Shown here piece by piece: positions 9,709 through 19,188 of a stretch of DNA of 64,000 nt. Made by a program: the position numbers and the translations under genes. This stretch comes from JADJOY01 sp046331705 [NCBI: bacterium] (lineage in GTDB: Bacteria; JADJOY01): contig JAXLQJ010000009.1 of NCBI GenBank assembly GCA_046331705.1, positions 62,001 to 126,000 on the forward strand. Direction: 5' to 3'. The first letter of the stretch is position 1. Each line of letters starts with the position of its first letter. The notes below the pieces were generated by a model. It saw only the letters and a list, made by a program, of their open reading frames with translations. It did no database searches and was not told the DNA's origin.

Positions 9709-12557
9709 GGGCTGCTGCTGACGAGCGACGAGCGCCGATCCTTGCGGCTCCCCCACCACGGTGCCTGACCGGCGGAGCCCAGCCCCTCGAAGTTGAATTG
9801 GATGCCGACCTTGGTTTCCTCGGGGTTGGTGCGGTCGATCACCCACAGATCGAAGCCCCAGCAGTCGCAGGGCGCGGTGAAGTGGAGACCGCCGCGATTC
9901 TCGAGCAGCTGCGAGTTGAGCTGGTCGTAGCGCGTGAGCCCGTAGAGCGCGGTGCCCTCCCACAGCACCAGCCGTCCCCCCGCGCTCACGTCCTCGATGC
10001 GGTCGGCGACGAAGCGGTAGCGCGTCGTGAACCGGTCGCCGCGCGCGTCCGAGAGCCCGACCTTGAGGGTGTAGTCCGCGAACTGGTGGGCCTCCGGGTC
10101 CCAGTCGGTGTAGGCCCCGATCGAGATCGCGCGCCAGGGCGCGAACGAGAGCTCGCCGTGCACCGGGCACACGCCGTTCTCGCAGGTGTCGCCGAGCAGA
10201 TCGAACGAGTGCTCGAGGATCACGTCCACCCACTGCTGGATGTTGCCCTGGCCGCCGGTCCGCGAGAACAGCGTCTGCTCGACGCCGTAGGTGACCAGCG
10301 ACTTCTGGGCGATGCGGTCGGTGCGATCGAAGGACGGCAGCCCGCTCTGGTCGACCTCCGGGATCCAGTCGTAGACGACGTAGGGATCGAGCTCGTGCTT
10401 CCACCGTGTCTCGTGGGGGTCCTTGGGGTCGCCCCGGAACACCCGCGAGAGCGTGGTGTCGAGCGTCACGTTCACTTGCGGCAACAACCGCGCGGCGCTG
10501 GTTCGATCGAGGCGGGTGGTGGTGGACGTCTCGCCCGTGAGGGGATCCGTCAGCTCGTCGGTGATGGTGGCGTCCGCGTAGTAGAGCGTGGTGCGGGGAA
10601 TGATCGAGGGCTCCAGGTTGAAGTGCGAGATCTCGATCGGGATGAAGAACCGCGGGCTCGTGTCCCAGCGCAACCCGTCGGCGCCCTGACGGCGATAGAA
10701 GTCGGTCGCGTCGCTGCGGAAGTCGAGCAGCACCGGCGTGCCGGGAACCGGCTGGCGGATGCCGCGCAACGTGACCTCGGGCAACTCCTGCAGCTCGTTG
10801 TTCGAGTCGGTGACCATGTTCTCGTACCAGCGCACGGCGCCCAGCAGGCTCCACCGTCTCCAGCTCGAGGTCAGGGTGACCTTCGATTGCGAGAAGCGCT
10901 GCGCGCGCAGGGTCTCGTCGTCGCTCAAGTCGCGGTTCACCTCGGTGTCGCTCAGCACGTCCACCAGCACCTTGCCGCGCACTCCCGGCGACAGGATCTC
11001 GTCGTGGAACGCCTCCACGGCGTAGCGCTGACGCTCCACCTTGCCGCTCACCGGGTTGCCCGAGCCGTCGGTGGTGGCGTCCCGCGCGTCCTTCTCCTGG
11101 AAGTAGCGAGCGGAGATCTCGCCCGCGCTGCTCAGCGTGCGGATGTAGCGGAAGTCGACCTGGCCGCCCAGACGTTCCTCGGTGGAGGTCTCGAGGGTGA
11201 ACGTCGCGTCGACGTTGCGCGAGATCGCCCAGAAAAAGGGTTGCTCGAGCTGGAAGCCGCGGCGATCCGAGTAGCCGAAGCGTGGGATCAGGAGCCCGGT
11301 CTCGCGATCGGTCTTCACCGGCACGATCAGGTACGGCGCCCAGATCGCCGGCACGTCCCAGAGCCGGAACGTGGTGCCGAAGCCACTGGCGTAGCCACCC
11401 ACGGTGATGTCCACGTCCCCACCCGTGAACGACCAATCGGGGGGATCGCAGGCGCAGCTCGTGAGCTTCGCGTCCTCGACGTGATAGGTGCTCTCTCCGG
11501 TCTTCTCGATCTTGGCGCCCTGGAAGCTCACCTCGCCGTCCACCGAGCTGAACGAGCCGTCGAAGACCACGCCGGTGAGCGTGTCGAGGCTCACGTTGAC
11601 CGAGGCGCCGCGCAGGGTGCCGGCGGACCAGGTGACCCACACGTTGCCGTCGGCCTGAACCTCGCTCGAGGCCGCGCGATAGACCACGCGATCCGCGCGA
11701 ATCGCGATGTCGCCGTAGACCGCGTGCACGCTGCCCTCGGCGATGAACTCGTCGAACTGACGATCCTGCACCACGCGATCGGCGTTGAGCTGGACCTTGC
11801 CGCCCGAACCGAGCGTGGGCGCCGCCGCCGTCGTCGTCGCGGTGGTGTCGTCCTCGGCCGCGAGATCCTCGTCGCTCTCGTCACCACCCAGGGCTTCCGC
11901 GTCGTACGACTCGGCGGCGACCTTGGAGCGCTTCTTTTTCTTCTTGGGCGTCGCCGCCGCGACGCGGGTGTGGCGCGCTTGATCCGCGGGCGCGGCGGTG
12001 GCCGCCGGGGTGGACGTGGGCGCCGTGGCGGCACTCGCAGGTGGCGCGCCGGTGGGTGGTGCCGGCGTCACGGACACGCTGGTCTGCGGCGCGGGCACCG
12101 CGGTCCCCGGAGCATCCACGACCAGGATCAGGATTCGAAACGGCGAGGTGAGCGAGCTCACGCGGGTCACGACCTGGGCCACCGCGTCGATACGCACGAC
12201 GAAGCCGCCGCGCTCCCCTTCCCCGCCCGTGGGAGTGATCTCGACCCGCCGCACGCGCGGGTCGGCGGGGTCCACCCGCGGCACGGCGCGCGCGCCGACC
12301 GCGGCCGCGTAGACCTGCACCTCGAACGACGATCCATCGCTGCTCGGCCGCAACCGATCGAGGTAGGGCACCGGTCGATCGAAGTCGAGGAAGATCGCGG
12401 TCTGCTCGGCGCCCGACGAGACGCGCACGGACTGCAAGGTCGCGAGCGGCTCGAGCGCGTCCTGGGCACGCGCCGGCGCGGCACCGATCCCGACCAGCCA
12501 CAGCCAACCGACGACGAGCGGCGTGATGGAACGACGCCGGGATTCAAGGATCGACAT
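9705..12557 (-). CDS. lptD: LptD (OstA), LPS-assembly outer-membrane protein, with N-terminal AMIN-like domain
   Basis: Outer-membrane translocon that inserts LPS in the outer leaflet. The 950-residue protein has a signal peptide (cleavage after PARAQ), an AMIN-like beta domain (about 38-150: AIFLDFDRPVPYLDRL ... GGFVVRIDAVAQVV), an Ala/Thr/Pro linker with a KKKKKRSK stretch near residue 204, the OstA/LptA-type beta-jellyroll (from about 254: VQLNADRVVQDRQFDEF), and the C-terminal barrel (TDRETGLLIPRFGYSDRRG onward). Cysteine pairs CAC (about 367) and CDC (about 893) could form the inter-domain disulfides known in LptD. The AMIN-like head is not usual for LptD. lnt overlaps its 3' end. Confidence 0.92.
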   Translation of the reverse strand: MSILESRRRSITPLVVGWLWLVGIGAAPARAQDALEPLATLQSVRVSSGAEQTAIFLDFDRPVPYLDRLRPSSDGSSFEVQVYAAAVGARAVPRVDPADPRVRRVEITPTGGEGERGGFVVRIDAVAQVVTRVSSLTSPFRILILVVDAPGTAVPAPQTSVSVTPAPPTGAPPASAATAPTSTPAATAAPADQARHTRVAAATPKKKKKRSKVAAESYDAEALGGDESDEDLAAEDDTTATTTAAAPTLGSGGKVQLNADRVVQDRQFDEFIAEGSVHAVYGDIAIRADRVVYRAASSEVQADGNVWVTWSAGTLRGASVNVSLDTLTGVVFDGSFSSVDGEVSFQGAKIEKTGESTYHVEDAKLTSCACDPPDWSFTGGDVDITVGGYASGFGTTFRLWDVPAIWAPYLIVPVKTDRETGLLIPRFGYSDRRGFQLEQPFFWAISRNVDATFTLETSTEERLGGQVDFRYIRTLSSAGEISARYFQEKDARDATTDGSGNPVSGKVERQRYAVEAFHDEILSPGVRGKVLVDVLSDTEVNRDLSDDETLRAQRFSQSKVTLTSSWRRWSLLGAVRWYENMVTDSNNELQELPEVTLRGIRQPVPGTPVLLDFRSDATDFYRRQGADGLRWDTSPRFFIPIEISHFNLEPSIIPRTTLYYADATITDELTDPLTGETSTTTRLDRTSAARLLPQVNVTLDTTLSRVFRGDPKDPHETRWKHELDPYVVYDWIPEVDQSGLPSFDRTDRIAQKSLVTYGVEQTLFSRTGGQGNIQQWVDVILEHSFDLLGDTCENGVCPVHGELSFAPWRAISIGAYTDWDPEAHQFADYTLKVGLSDARGDRFTTRYRFVADRIEDVSAGGRLVLWEGTALYGLTRYDQLNSQLLENRGGLHFTAPCDCWGFDLWVIDRTNPEETKVGIQFNFEGLGSAGQAPWWGSRKDRRSSLVSSSP

Positions 12558-12691
12558 CGCGCTCTCGACTCCGGATCGATGCGGGGTGGTGCTCGGCTCG
12601 GGCACGCGCCCGGGTTCCGCCGGATGCGCCGCGTGCGCCGCCGAGTGGGACCGTCGAGCGCGCGGTAACATCCGCCCGTCACCTCGGTGTG

Positions 12692-14117
12692 TCAACACCC
12701 GCGCGTCACCCGCGCGCGTCGCCGCGTGAGCGTCACGGGAACGCCGAGCCGCTTCATCGCCGCGCCGACCAGGTAGAGCGAGCCGATGACCACCACGACT
12801 CCGTCGGCCCTTGCCAGCGCGCGAGCCCGGGAGAGCGCCCGCGGCCAGGGCGCGACCGCGTGGGCCGGCATTCCCGCTCGCCGCGCGGAATCGACGAGCT
12901 CCGCGGCGGCGACCGCGTCCGCGCGCGGCACGGTGGTGCACACGACCGCGTCCCAGGGCACGCGCCGCAGCGACCCGAGCAACCGCTCCGGCGACTTGGT
13001 GCGCAACGCACCCACCACCACCACGCGCGGACCCGCGAACGGGGCCACCAGCGCGCCCAGCGCTCGCGCCGATGCCGCAGCGCCGTGCGGGTTGTGCGCG
13101 CCGTCGAAGATCCACGTCGGGTGCCCGCGCACGACGTCGAGCCGTCCCGGCCAGCGTGTCTCGGCGAGCGCCGCGCGCACCGCCGCGGCGTCGACCGCGA
13201 GCCCGAGCTCCGCGATGCACTCGAGTGCCCGCAGCGCGAGCACCGCGTTGCCCACCTGATGCGCGCCGAGCAATCCGAGCGGCGCCCGCTCGAGCACCAA
13301 GCGCTTGCCGCGATAGCTCACCACCCCGCCCGCGCCGGCGCCGCGAGTCGCGAGCGGCGGCGTCTGCACCGCGATCCCGTGGGCGCGGGCGTGCGCATCG
13401 ATCACGCGCCGCGCGGCGCCGCTCGCGACGCGCGCAGCGTCCGCCCGGGCTCGCGATCTCGACTTTCTCGCGGGCGATGGCGCGCCGCGTGGTGCCCAGG
13501 AACTCGGTGTGGTCGAGCTCGACGTTGGTGAGCACGGCCACCGGCGCCAGGCCGACGTTGGTGGCGTCCCAGCGTCCGCCGAGCCCCACCTCGAGCACCG
13601 CCACGTCCACCCGGCGGCGCACCATCTCGAGCAACGCCACCACCGTCACGAGCTCGAAGTACGTGAGCCGCACCGCCGGCGGCCGCTCGATGGCGCGGCG
13701 GACCCGCGCGATGCCGTTCGCCAGCGCCGCCCAGCCGATGGCGGCGCCGTTCACCCGGATGCGCTCGCGCACGTCGACGAGATGCGGCGAAGTATAGAGG
13801 CCGACCGCGAGGCCGCTGCGTTGCAGCGCCGCCGCGATCAGCGCCGAGACCGAGCCCTTCCCGTTGGTGCCGCCCACCCGCACGATCCGTAGCCGTCGCT
13901 CCGGGTGATCGAGACGAGCGAGCGCCTCGCGCACCCGTTCGAGCCCCGGGCGGATGTCGCGCGGATCGATCGCGTCGAGGTAGCGAAGCGCCCGACGCCG
14001 GCGCGCCGTGGCGGCGTCGCTCCGCCGCACCCATGACGGCAAGCGCGTGGCCGGCGAGCGACGACTCGACGAACGCGCGCGCTCAGGTCGTGCCGGAGAA
14101 CGCCTGCCCGTCGCCAT
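12692..14117 (-). pseudogene. folC: FolC, folylpolyglutamate/dihydrofolate synthase, interrupted by one frameshift
   Basis: FolC adds glutamate to (dihydro)folates. The N-terminal half (14117 to about 13450) is clear: IDPRDIRPGLERV, P-loop VGGTNGKGSVSALI, VGLYTSPHLVDVRERI and VAVLEVGLGGRWDATNV. The frame then degenerates to Arg/Ala-rich sequence, and the C-terminal half resumes one base off (13405-12692: VSYRGKRLVLERAP, LGAHQVGNAVLALRAL, WIFDGAHNPHG). One extra base between about 13460 and 13410 explains this. ATG 14117 overlaps accD by 35 bp; GTG 14030 is an alternative start closer to the conserved core. Whether the indel is real or a sequence error cannot be told here; folC is normally essential, which favours error. 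Confidence 0.85.
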
Positions 14118-15003
14118 TGCCTGCGCCGGTCGCGCCCTCGTGCGCCGAGAGGTACCGCCGGCTGCCGGGCGCGTGCGCCTGCCCCAGGAGCAGGCTCAGG
14201 ATGCGCGCCAGCGTCTCCTTCACGTGGCGTCGCTCGACGATGCGGTCGATGAAGCCGTGCTCGAGCAGGAACTCGGAGCGCTGGAATCCCTCGGGCAGCG
14301 TTTCCTTGATGGTCTGCTGGATCACCCGCGGACCCGCGAAGCCGATGAGCGCGCGCGGCTCGGCCAGGATCACGTCTCCGACGGTCGCGAAGCTCGCCAC
14401 CGTTCCTCCGGTGGTCGGATCGGCGAGCAGCGAGACGTAAGGCAGCCCCGCGCGGCGAAGCCGTACCAGCGCGCCGACCGTCTTCGCCATCTGCATCAAG
14501 CTCAGGGTGCCTTCCTGCATGCGGGCACCGCCGCTCGACGACACGATCACCACCGGCAGCCGATCGCGCATCGCCGCGTCCACGAGACGAACGATCTTCT
14601 CGCCCACCACCGAGCTCAGGCTGCCGCCGAAGAAGTGGAAGTCCATGACGCCGATCATGCAGGGCACGCCGCCCAGCCGGCACGAGCCCGTGACGATGGC
14701 CTCGCGCGAGCCCGTCTTCTTCTGGGCGTCGCGGACCCGATCGGGGTAGCGCGCCGGGTCCCGAAACCCGAGTGGATCGAGCGGCTCGAGCTCGGCGTCG
14801 AGCTCCTGGAAGCTCGACGCGTCGGTCATGATCGCGATCCGTTCGCGCGCGGAGATGCGGAAGTGATAGTTGCACTTCGGGCAGACGCTGAAGTTGCGCT
14901 CGACTTCCTTCTTGTAGAGCATCTGGCTGCACGCGTTGCACTTGAGCCAGAGCCCCTTGGGGATCGAGACGCGGCTCTCGCCTTCCTTCTTGAACCAGGC
15001 CAT
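14083..15003 (-). CDS. accD: Acetyl-CoA carboxylase carboxyltransferase subunit beta
   Basis: Beta subunit of the carboxyltransferase that makes malonyl-CoA for fatty acid synthesis. The 306-residue protein carries the N-terminal zinc ribbon (CNAC at about 22, CPKC at about 41) followed by the crotonase-fold domain with SSSGGARMQEG and the oxyanion-hole stretch DPTTGGTVASFA. Full length and intact, although the genes on both sides carry frameshifts. ATG 15003 overlaps the trpA stop (TGATG). The trpA-accD-folC order is common in delta-type proteobacteria. Confidence 0.96.
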   Translation of the reverse strand: MAWFKKEGESRVSIPKGLWLKCNACSQMLYKKEVERNFSVCPKCNYHFRISARERIAIMTDASSFQELDAELEPLDPLGFRDPARYPDRVRDAQKKTGSREAIVTGSCRLGGVPCMIGVMDFHFFGGSLSSVVGEKIVRLVDAAMRDRLPVVIVSSSGGARMQEGTLSLMQMAKTVGALVRLRRAGLPYVSLLADPTTGGTVASFATVGDVILAEPRALIGFAGPRVIQQTIKETLPEGFQRSEFLLEHGFIDRIVERRHVKETLARILSLLLGQAHAPGSRRYLSAHEGATGAGNGDGQAFSGTT

Positions 15004-15829
15004 CAGCGCGCTCTCCGGCGGGTGGCTGCCGGCACTCGATCGAGTGCCGCGCGCAACTCGCGCACGAACGAAGCCACTCGCTCACAGGCACCGCGCGCGC
15101 CCCCCGCGCCCGGTACGCGGCGAACCACCGCCGAGCCGACGATCACCCCGTCGGCCACCGCGGCGACCTCGGCGGCCTGCTCGGGCGTGCTGATGCCGAA
15201 GCCCACCAGCACCGGTCGATCCACGGCCCGCTGGACCGTGCGGATCCTCGCCGGCAGATCCGAACGCAGCTTGGTGCGCTCGCCGGTCACGCCCGTGAGC
15301 GACACGTAGTAGACGAAGCCGCGGCTTCTGCGGCCGATCTCGGCGAGCCGCGCCGCTTTGGTGGTGGGCGCGACGAGCAACACGGTGTCGATGTCGTGGG
15401 CGCGCAGCGGCCGAAGGTCTGCTCGCCGTCCTCGATGGGCAGGTCCGGGATGATGATGCCGTCGATGCCGGCGGCGCTCGCCGCCTGCGCGAAGCGCTCG
15501 GCGCCGAACGCGTGGATGGGGTTGATCGAGCCCATGAGCACCAGCGGCACGCGCACCTTCCCGCGAATCCGCGCCACCATGTCCAGGATCGCACGAAGCG
15601 TGGTGCCCGACGCCAGCGCACGTGCGTTCGAGAGCTGGATCACCGGGCCATCCGCGAGCGGATCCGAGAACGGGATGCCGAGCTCGATGGCGTCGGCGCC
15701 CGCCGCTTCGAGCGCGAAGATGAGCTTCTCGGTGGTCGCGAGGTCCGGATCGCCGGCGGTGATGAACGGCACCAGCACGCGACGACCGCTGGCGCGCGCC
15801 GCGGCGAAGGAGGTGGTGAGCCGGCTCAT
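15003..15829 (-). pseudogene. trpA: TrpA, tryptophan synthase alpha subunit, interrupted by one frameshift
   Basis: Alpha subunit cleaves indole-3-glycerol phosphate to indole. The N-terminal frame (from 15829) reads VLVPFITAGDPDLATTE, ADAIELGIPFSDPLADGP and IDGIIIPDLPIEDGEQTFG. After TFG the match continues one base off as MLLVAPTTKAARL, FVYYVSLTGVTGER and VLVGFGISTPEQA to 15003. Adding one base near 15409 (TTCGGCCGC where TTCGGNCCGC would fit) restores one 275-residue protein, the usual length, with both catalytic acids (ELGIPFSD; D in PDLPIED). A GAGGCGACG ribosome-binding stretch precedes ATG 15829. Single-base loss could be a real mutation or an error in a GC run. Confidence 0.87.
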
Positions 15830-15902
15830 CGTCGCCTCGCCACGAGCCACGGGCTGGGAACGCCGTCGGTGAGGGCCGCGGCGGCGACCGGATTCGGCGC
15901 CA

Positions 15903-17095
15903 TCAGGCGAGCTCCTTGGCGAGCCGCTCGGAGACCTTCATGACGTCCTTGTCGCCGCGTCCCGAAAGATTGAGCACCACCAGCTGTCCCTTGCGCAGTT
16001 GCTTGCGACGCGCGGCGCGGCGCACCCAGGCGATCGCATGCGCCGTCTCGAGCGCGGGGATGATGCCCTCCTTGCGCGCCAGATACTGGAATCCCTCGAG
16101 CGCCTCGTCGTCGGTGACCGCGTCGACCTCCAGACGGCCCTGCGCCTTCCACGCCGAGAGCTCCGGCCCCGAGCCCGGATAATCGAGGCCCGCCGAGATC
16201 GAGTGCGCGGGGAGGATCTGCCCGTCGGCGTCCTGCAACACGTAGCTCAGGCTGCCGTGCAGCACGCCCGGCTTGCCACGCCCCAGCGACGCGCCGTGCT
16301 GGCCGGTCGAGATGCCCAATCCCGCGGCTTCCACGCCGACCATGCGCACCTGCGCGGTCGGCGAGAAACGGATGGAAGAATCCACTGGCGTTCGAGCCGC
16401 CGCCGACGCACGCGACCAGGAGGTCCGGCAGCCGCTTGGTCGCCGCGCGAATCTGGCGCCGGGTCTCGCGTCCGATCACCGACTGGAGCTCGCGCACGAT
16501 CCACGGATACGGGTGCGGCCCGACGGCCGAGCCGATCACGTAATGGGTGCTCTCGACGTGGGTGGCCCAGTCGCGGATGGCCTCGCTGGTGGCGTCCTTG
16601 AGCGTGCGGGTGCCGGAGGTCACCGCCACCACGCGTGTTCCCATGAGCCGCATGCGGAAGACGTTGAGCGCCTGGCGATCGATGTCCTCTTCGCCCATGT
16701 AGACGACGCATTCGAGGCCGAAGAGCGCCGCCACGGTGGCGGTCGCGACTCCGTGCTGGCCGGCACCGGTCTCGGCGATGATGCGCTTCTTGCCCATCCG
16801 CCGCGCGAGCAGCACCTGGCCGATGGTGTTGTTGATCTTGTGCGCGCCCATGCTGACGAAGAAGTCCTCGCGCTTCAAGTAGAGCCGGATCGAGCTCTGC
16901 GCTGACCCGCGCCGCGCGGGTCAGCGGCGTCGGCCGGCCCACGTAGTTGCGCAGCAGGTCGTCGACCTCGCGGCGGAACGCACGATCCCGGCGCGCCTCG
17001 CGCCAGGCCCGCTCGAGCTCGACGCATGCGGGGACCACGGTCTCGGGGACGCCCCGGCCGCCGAAGGGACCGAAGCGCCCGTGCTCGTCGGGCAC
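15903..17095 (-). pseudogene. trpB: TrpB, tryptophan synthase beta subunit, interrupted by two frameshifts
   Basis: PLP enzyme joining indole and serine to tryptophan. Three consecutive frames each hold a piece: 17095 to about 16900 ([32 protein letters not shown]), about 16885-16350 ([16 protein letters not shown] with the PLP lysine, [34 protein letters not shown]) and about 16360-15903 ([41 protein letters not shown]). Removing one base near 16890 and one near 16355 (GACCGCG to GACGCG gives DAQVRMVG) yields 396 residues, the family length. GTG 17095 is taken as start; trpF ends 41 bp upstream. Two separate +1 changes in one gene suggest error or decay. Confidence 0.87.
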
Positions 17096-17136
17096 CGAAC
17101 CAACTCCCGCGTGAGCGCGCGGCTCGCGTGCGCGTC

Positions 17137-17772
17137 TCACGAGCGGGCCTCGATCGCGGCGAAGGCATGGTGGGCGCGCTCCACGAATGTCCGTACCTTT
17201 CTCGGGTCCTTGCGACCGGGTGCCGCTTCGACGCCGCTCGCGACGTCGACGGCGTAGGGTTGCACCTGGCGCACGGCGTCGGCGACGTTCTCGCAATCCA
17301 GTCCGCCGGCGAGGATGAGCGGGAAGCGCCGCGCGGCGGCGCGCGCGAGATTCCAGTCGCCGCGCACGCCCGTGCCGCCGGCTTGCCCGGGCACGAACGC
17401 GTCCACCAGCACGGCGCTCGCGCCGTATTCCTCGACGCCTTCCAGATCCCGCTCGTCGCGGGCGCGGACGGCACGGATCACGCGTCGGCTCAAGCTGCGC
17501 GCGAGCTCGGGAGGCTCGGCGCCATGCAGCTGGATGACGTCCAGTCCCACTTGCGCCGCGATCGACTCGATCGACTCGCGGGATTCGTCGACGAAGACGC
17601 CCACGCGCGTCACGAAGGCCGGCAAGGTGCGGGCGAGCGGTGCGGCGACGGACGGATCGATCCAGCGCTTGCTGGCGCGATGGAAGTTGAAGCCGACCGC
17701 ATCGGCGCCCGCGTCCACCACCGCTTGCAGATCGCGCGCGGTGGTCACGCCGCAGATCTTCACGCGGATCAT
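17137..17772 (-). CDS. trpF: Phosphoribosylanthranilate isomerase
   Basis: Third step after chorismate in tryptophan synthesis, an Amadori rearrangement of N-(5'-phosphoribosyl)anthranilate. The 211-residue TIM barrel has the family start VKICGVTTARDLQ (catalytic Cys), ADAVGFNFHRASKRWI, VIQLHGAEPPE, LVDAFVPGQAGGTG (catalytic Asp) and the phosphate-binding LILAGGLDCENV. It is intact and full length. ATG 17772 overlaps the trpC stop (ATGA), so the two are translationally coupled. Its intactness between damaged trpC and trpB is notable. Confidence 0.95.
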   Translation of the reverse strand: MIRVKICGVTTARDLQAVVDAGADAVGFNFHRASKRWIDPSVAAPLARTLPAFVTRVGVFVDESRESIESIAAQVGLDVIQLHGAEPPELARSLSRRVIRAVRARDERDLEGVEEYGASAVLVDAFVPGQAGGTGVRGDWNLARAAARRFPLILAGGLDCENVADAVRQVQPYAVDVASGVEAAPGRKDPRKVRTFVERAHHAFAAIEARS

Positions 17773-18582
17773 CGGAGCCCGCCCCGCCCGAGGAGCGAAC
17801 GGATCTGGGCCACGGGATCGTCGGCGCGCATCAGCGACTCGCCCACCAGCACCCCGCGCACGCCGCTCTCGCCCACGCGCAGCACGTCCTCGCGCGTGAA
17901 GATGCCGGACTCGGAGACCACGGGGACGTGCCGCGGCACCTCGGGCGCGAGCGTGAGGGTGACGTCGAGCTTGGTCTCGAAGGTGGTGAGATCGCGGTTG
18001 TTGATGCCCACCAGATCGGAACCGCGCTCGAGCGCGAGATCGAGCTCGCGGGCCTGGTGGACCTCGACGAGCGTGTCGAGCCCCACCTCGCGAGCCGCGG
18101 CCAGAAGCTCGCCCAGCAGCGCGCGATCGAGCGCGGCCACGATCAAGAGCATCGCGTCGGCGCCGGCGGCGCGCGTCTCAAGGAACCTGATAGGGATCGA
18201 CGATGAAGTCCTTGCGCAGCACCGGGATCTCGGTGGCGTCGCGGGCACGCTCGAGGTCGTCGAGCGTGCCGCGGAAGAAGCCCTCGTCCGTGAGCACGCT
18301 CATCGCTTGCGCGCCACCGGCCGCATAGCTGCGCGCCCGCTCGGCGGGCTCGGCGCCGCTCGCGAGCTGGCCCTTCGACGGCGAGGCGCGCTTGAACTCG
18401 GCGATCAGCGCCGGCGCTTCCGGGCTCGCCTCGTCGATGCGTTTGCGGAACCCACGCGCGGCACCCCGCCCGAGCGCGGCGTCCTCGAGCGTGCGCAGGC
18501 TGTAGCGCTTGCGCAGCGCCAGCACTTCCTCGCGCTTGCGATCCAGGATCTGACGCAGCAGGCCTTCCGGTCGCGCGGTCAT
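17769..18582 (-). pseudogene. trpC: TrpC, indole-3-glycerol phosphate synthase, interrupted by one frameshift
   Basis: Ring-closing step giving indole-3-glycerol phosphate. From ATG 18582 the frame reads [32 protein letters not shown] (catalytic Glu and Lys), [17 protein letters not shown] and [13 protein letters not shown], then stops at 18178. One base off, the protein resumes as [44 protein letters not shown] and VVSESGIFTREDVLR to 17769. The local bases GTTCCTTGAG would code VLE if one C is removed, giving 270 residues, the normal length. The start overlaps the trpG stop. No trpD lies between trpG and this gene. Confidence 0.87.
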
Positions 18583-19187
18583 GGGCGTCGTCCTCGCCGG
18601 TCGTCCGTGGCGTTCGCGCCGACCTGGACGCGCAGGAAGTTGGCGAGCAGCTCGCGTCCGGACTCGGTGAGGATCGATTCGGGATGGAACTGGACTCCTT
18701 CCACCAGCCCATCCGCGGTGCGGACCCCCATGATCTCGCCGTCCTCGCTGCGCGACGTCACGGCGAGCTCCGCGGGTAGCGTCGCCTCGTCGATGGCGAG
18801 CGAGTGGTAGCGGGTGGCGCGAAACGGGTTGGCGAGCCCCCGATAGACGCCCGCGCCGTCGTGCCGGATCTCGGAGACCTTGCCGTGCATCAACCGGCGA
18901 GCGCGCACGATCTCGGCGCCGTACGCCGCACCGATCGACTGATGCCCCAGGCACACGCCGAGCAGTGGGATCTTGCCGCGGAAGCGCCGGATCAGCTCGA
19001 CGCTGATGCCCGCTTCCCGGGGCGTGCACGGCCCCGGCGAGATCACGACGTGGTCCGGCGCGAGGCTCGCGACCTCGTCGAGCCCGATCTCGTCGTTGCG
19101 CTTCACGACGACGTCCTCGCCGAGCTCGGCCAGGTACTGGACGAGGTTCCAGGTGAAGGAATCGTAGTTGTCGATCATGAGGAGCAT
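18579..19187 (-). CDS. trpG: Anthranilate synthase component II (glutamine amidotransferase)
   Basis: Supplies ammonia from glutamine to TrpE. The 202-residue class I amidotransferase starts [19 protein letters not shown] and has the catalytic Cys in [12 protein letters not shown] and His/Glu in [12 protein letters not shown], with the [13 protein letters not shown] oxyanion stretch. It could also serve para-aminobenzoate synthase, as many TrpG/PabA do, but its position directly behind trpE supports the anthranilate role. It begins 1 bp after the trpE stop and overlaps trpC by 4 bp; trpD, often fused or adjacent, is missing here. Confidence 0.94.
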   Translation of the reverse strand: MLLMIDNYDSFTWNLVQYLAELGEDVVVKRNDEIGLDEVASLAPDHVVISPGPCTPREAGISVELIRRFRGKIPLLGVCLGHQSIGAAYGAEIVRARRLMHGKVSEIRHDGAGVYRGLANPFRATRYHSLAIDEATLPAELAVTSRSEDGEIMGVRTADGLVEGVQFHPESILTESGRELLANFLRVQVGANATDDRRGRRP

Positions 19188-19188
19188 G

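Noticed and set aside
8125-11640. Open frame joining lnt with sequence inside lptD
   Set aside because: lnt has a GTGA-coupled start at 9,708; upstream residues are the wrong frame of lptD.
9705-14117. One continuous open frame joining folC and lptD, suggesting a fusion
   Set aside because: Between about 13,450 and 12,557 the frame gives low-complexity Arg/Ala sequence, and lptD has its own start and signal peptide at 12,557. The join is a by-product of the folC frameshift.
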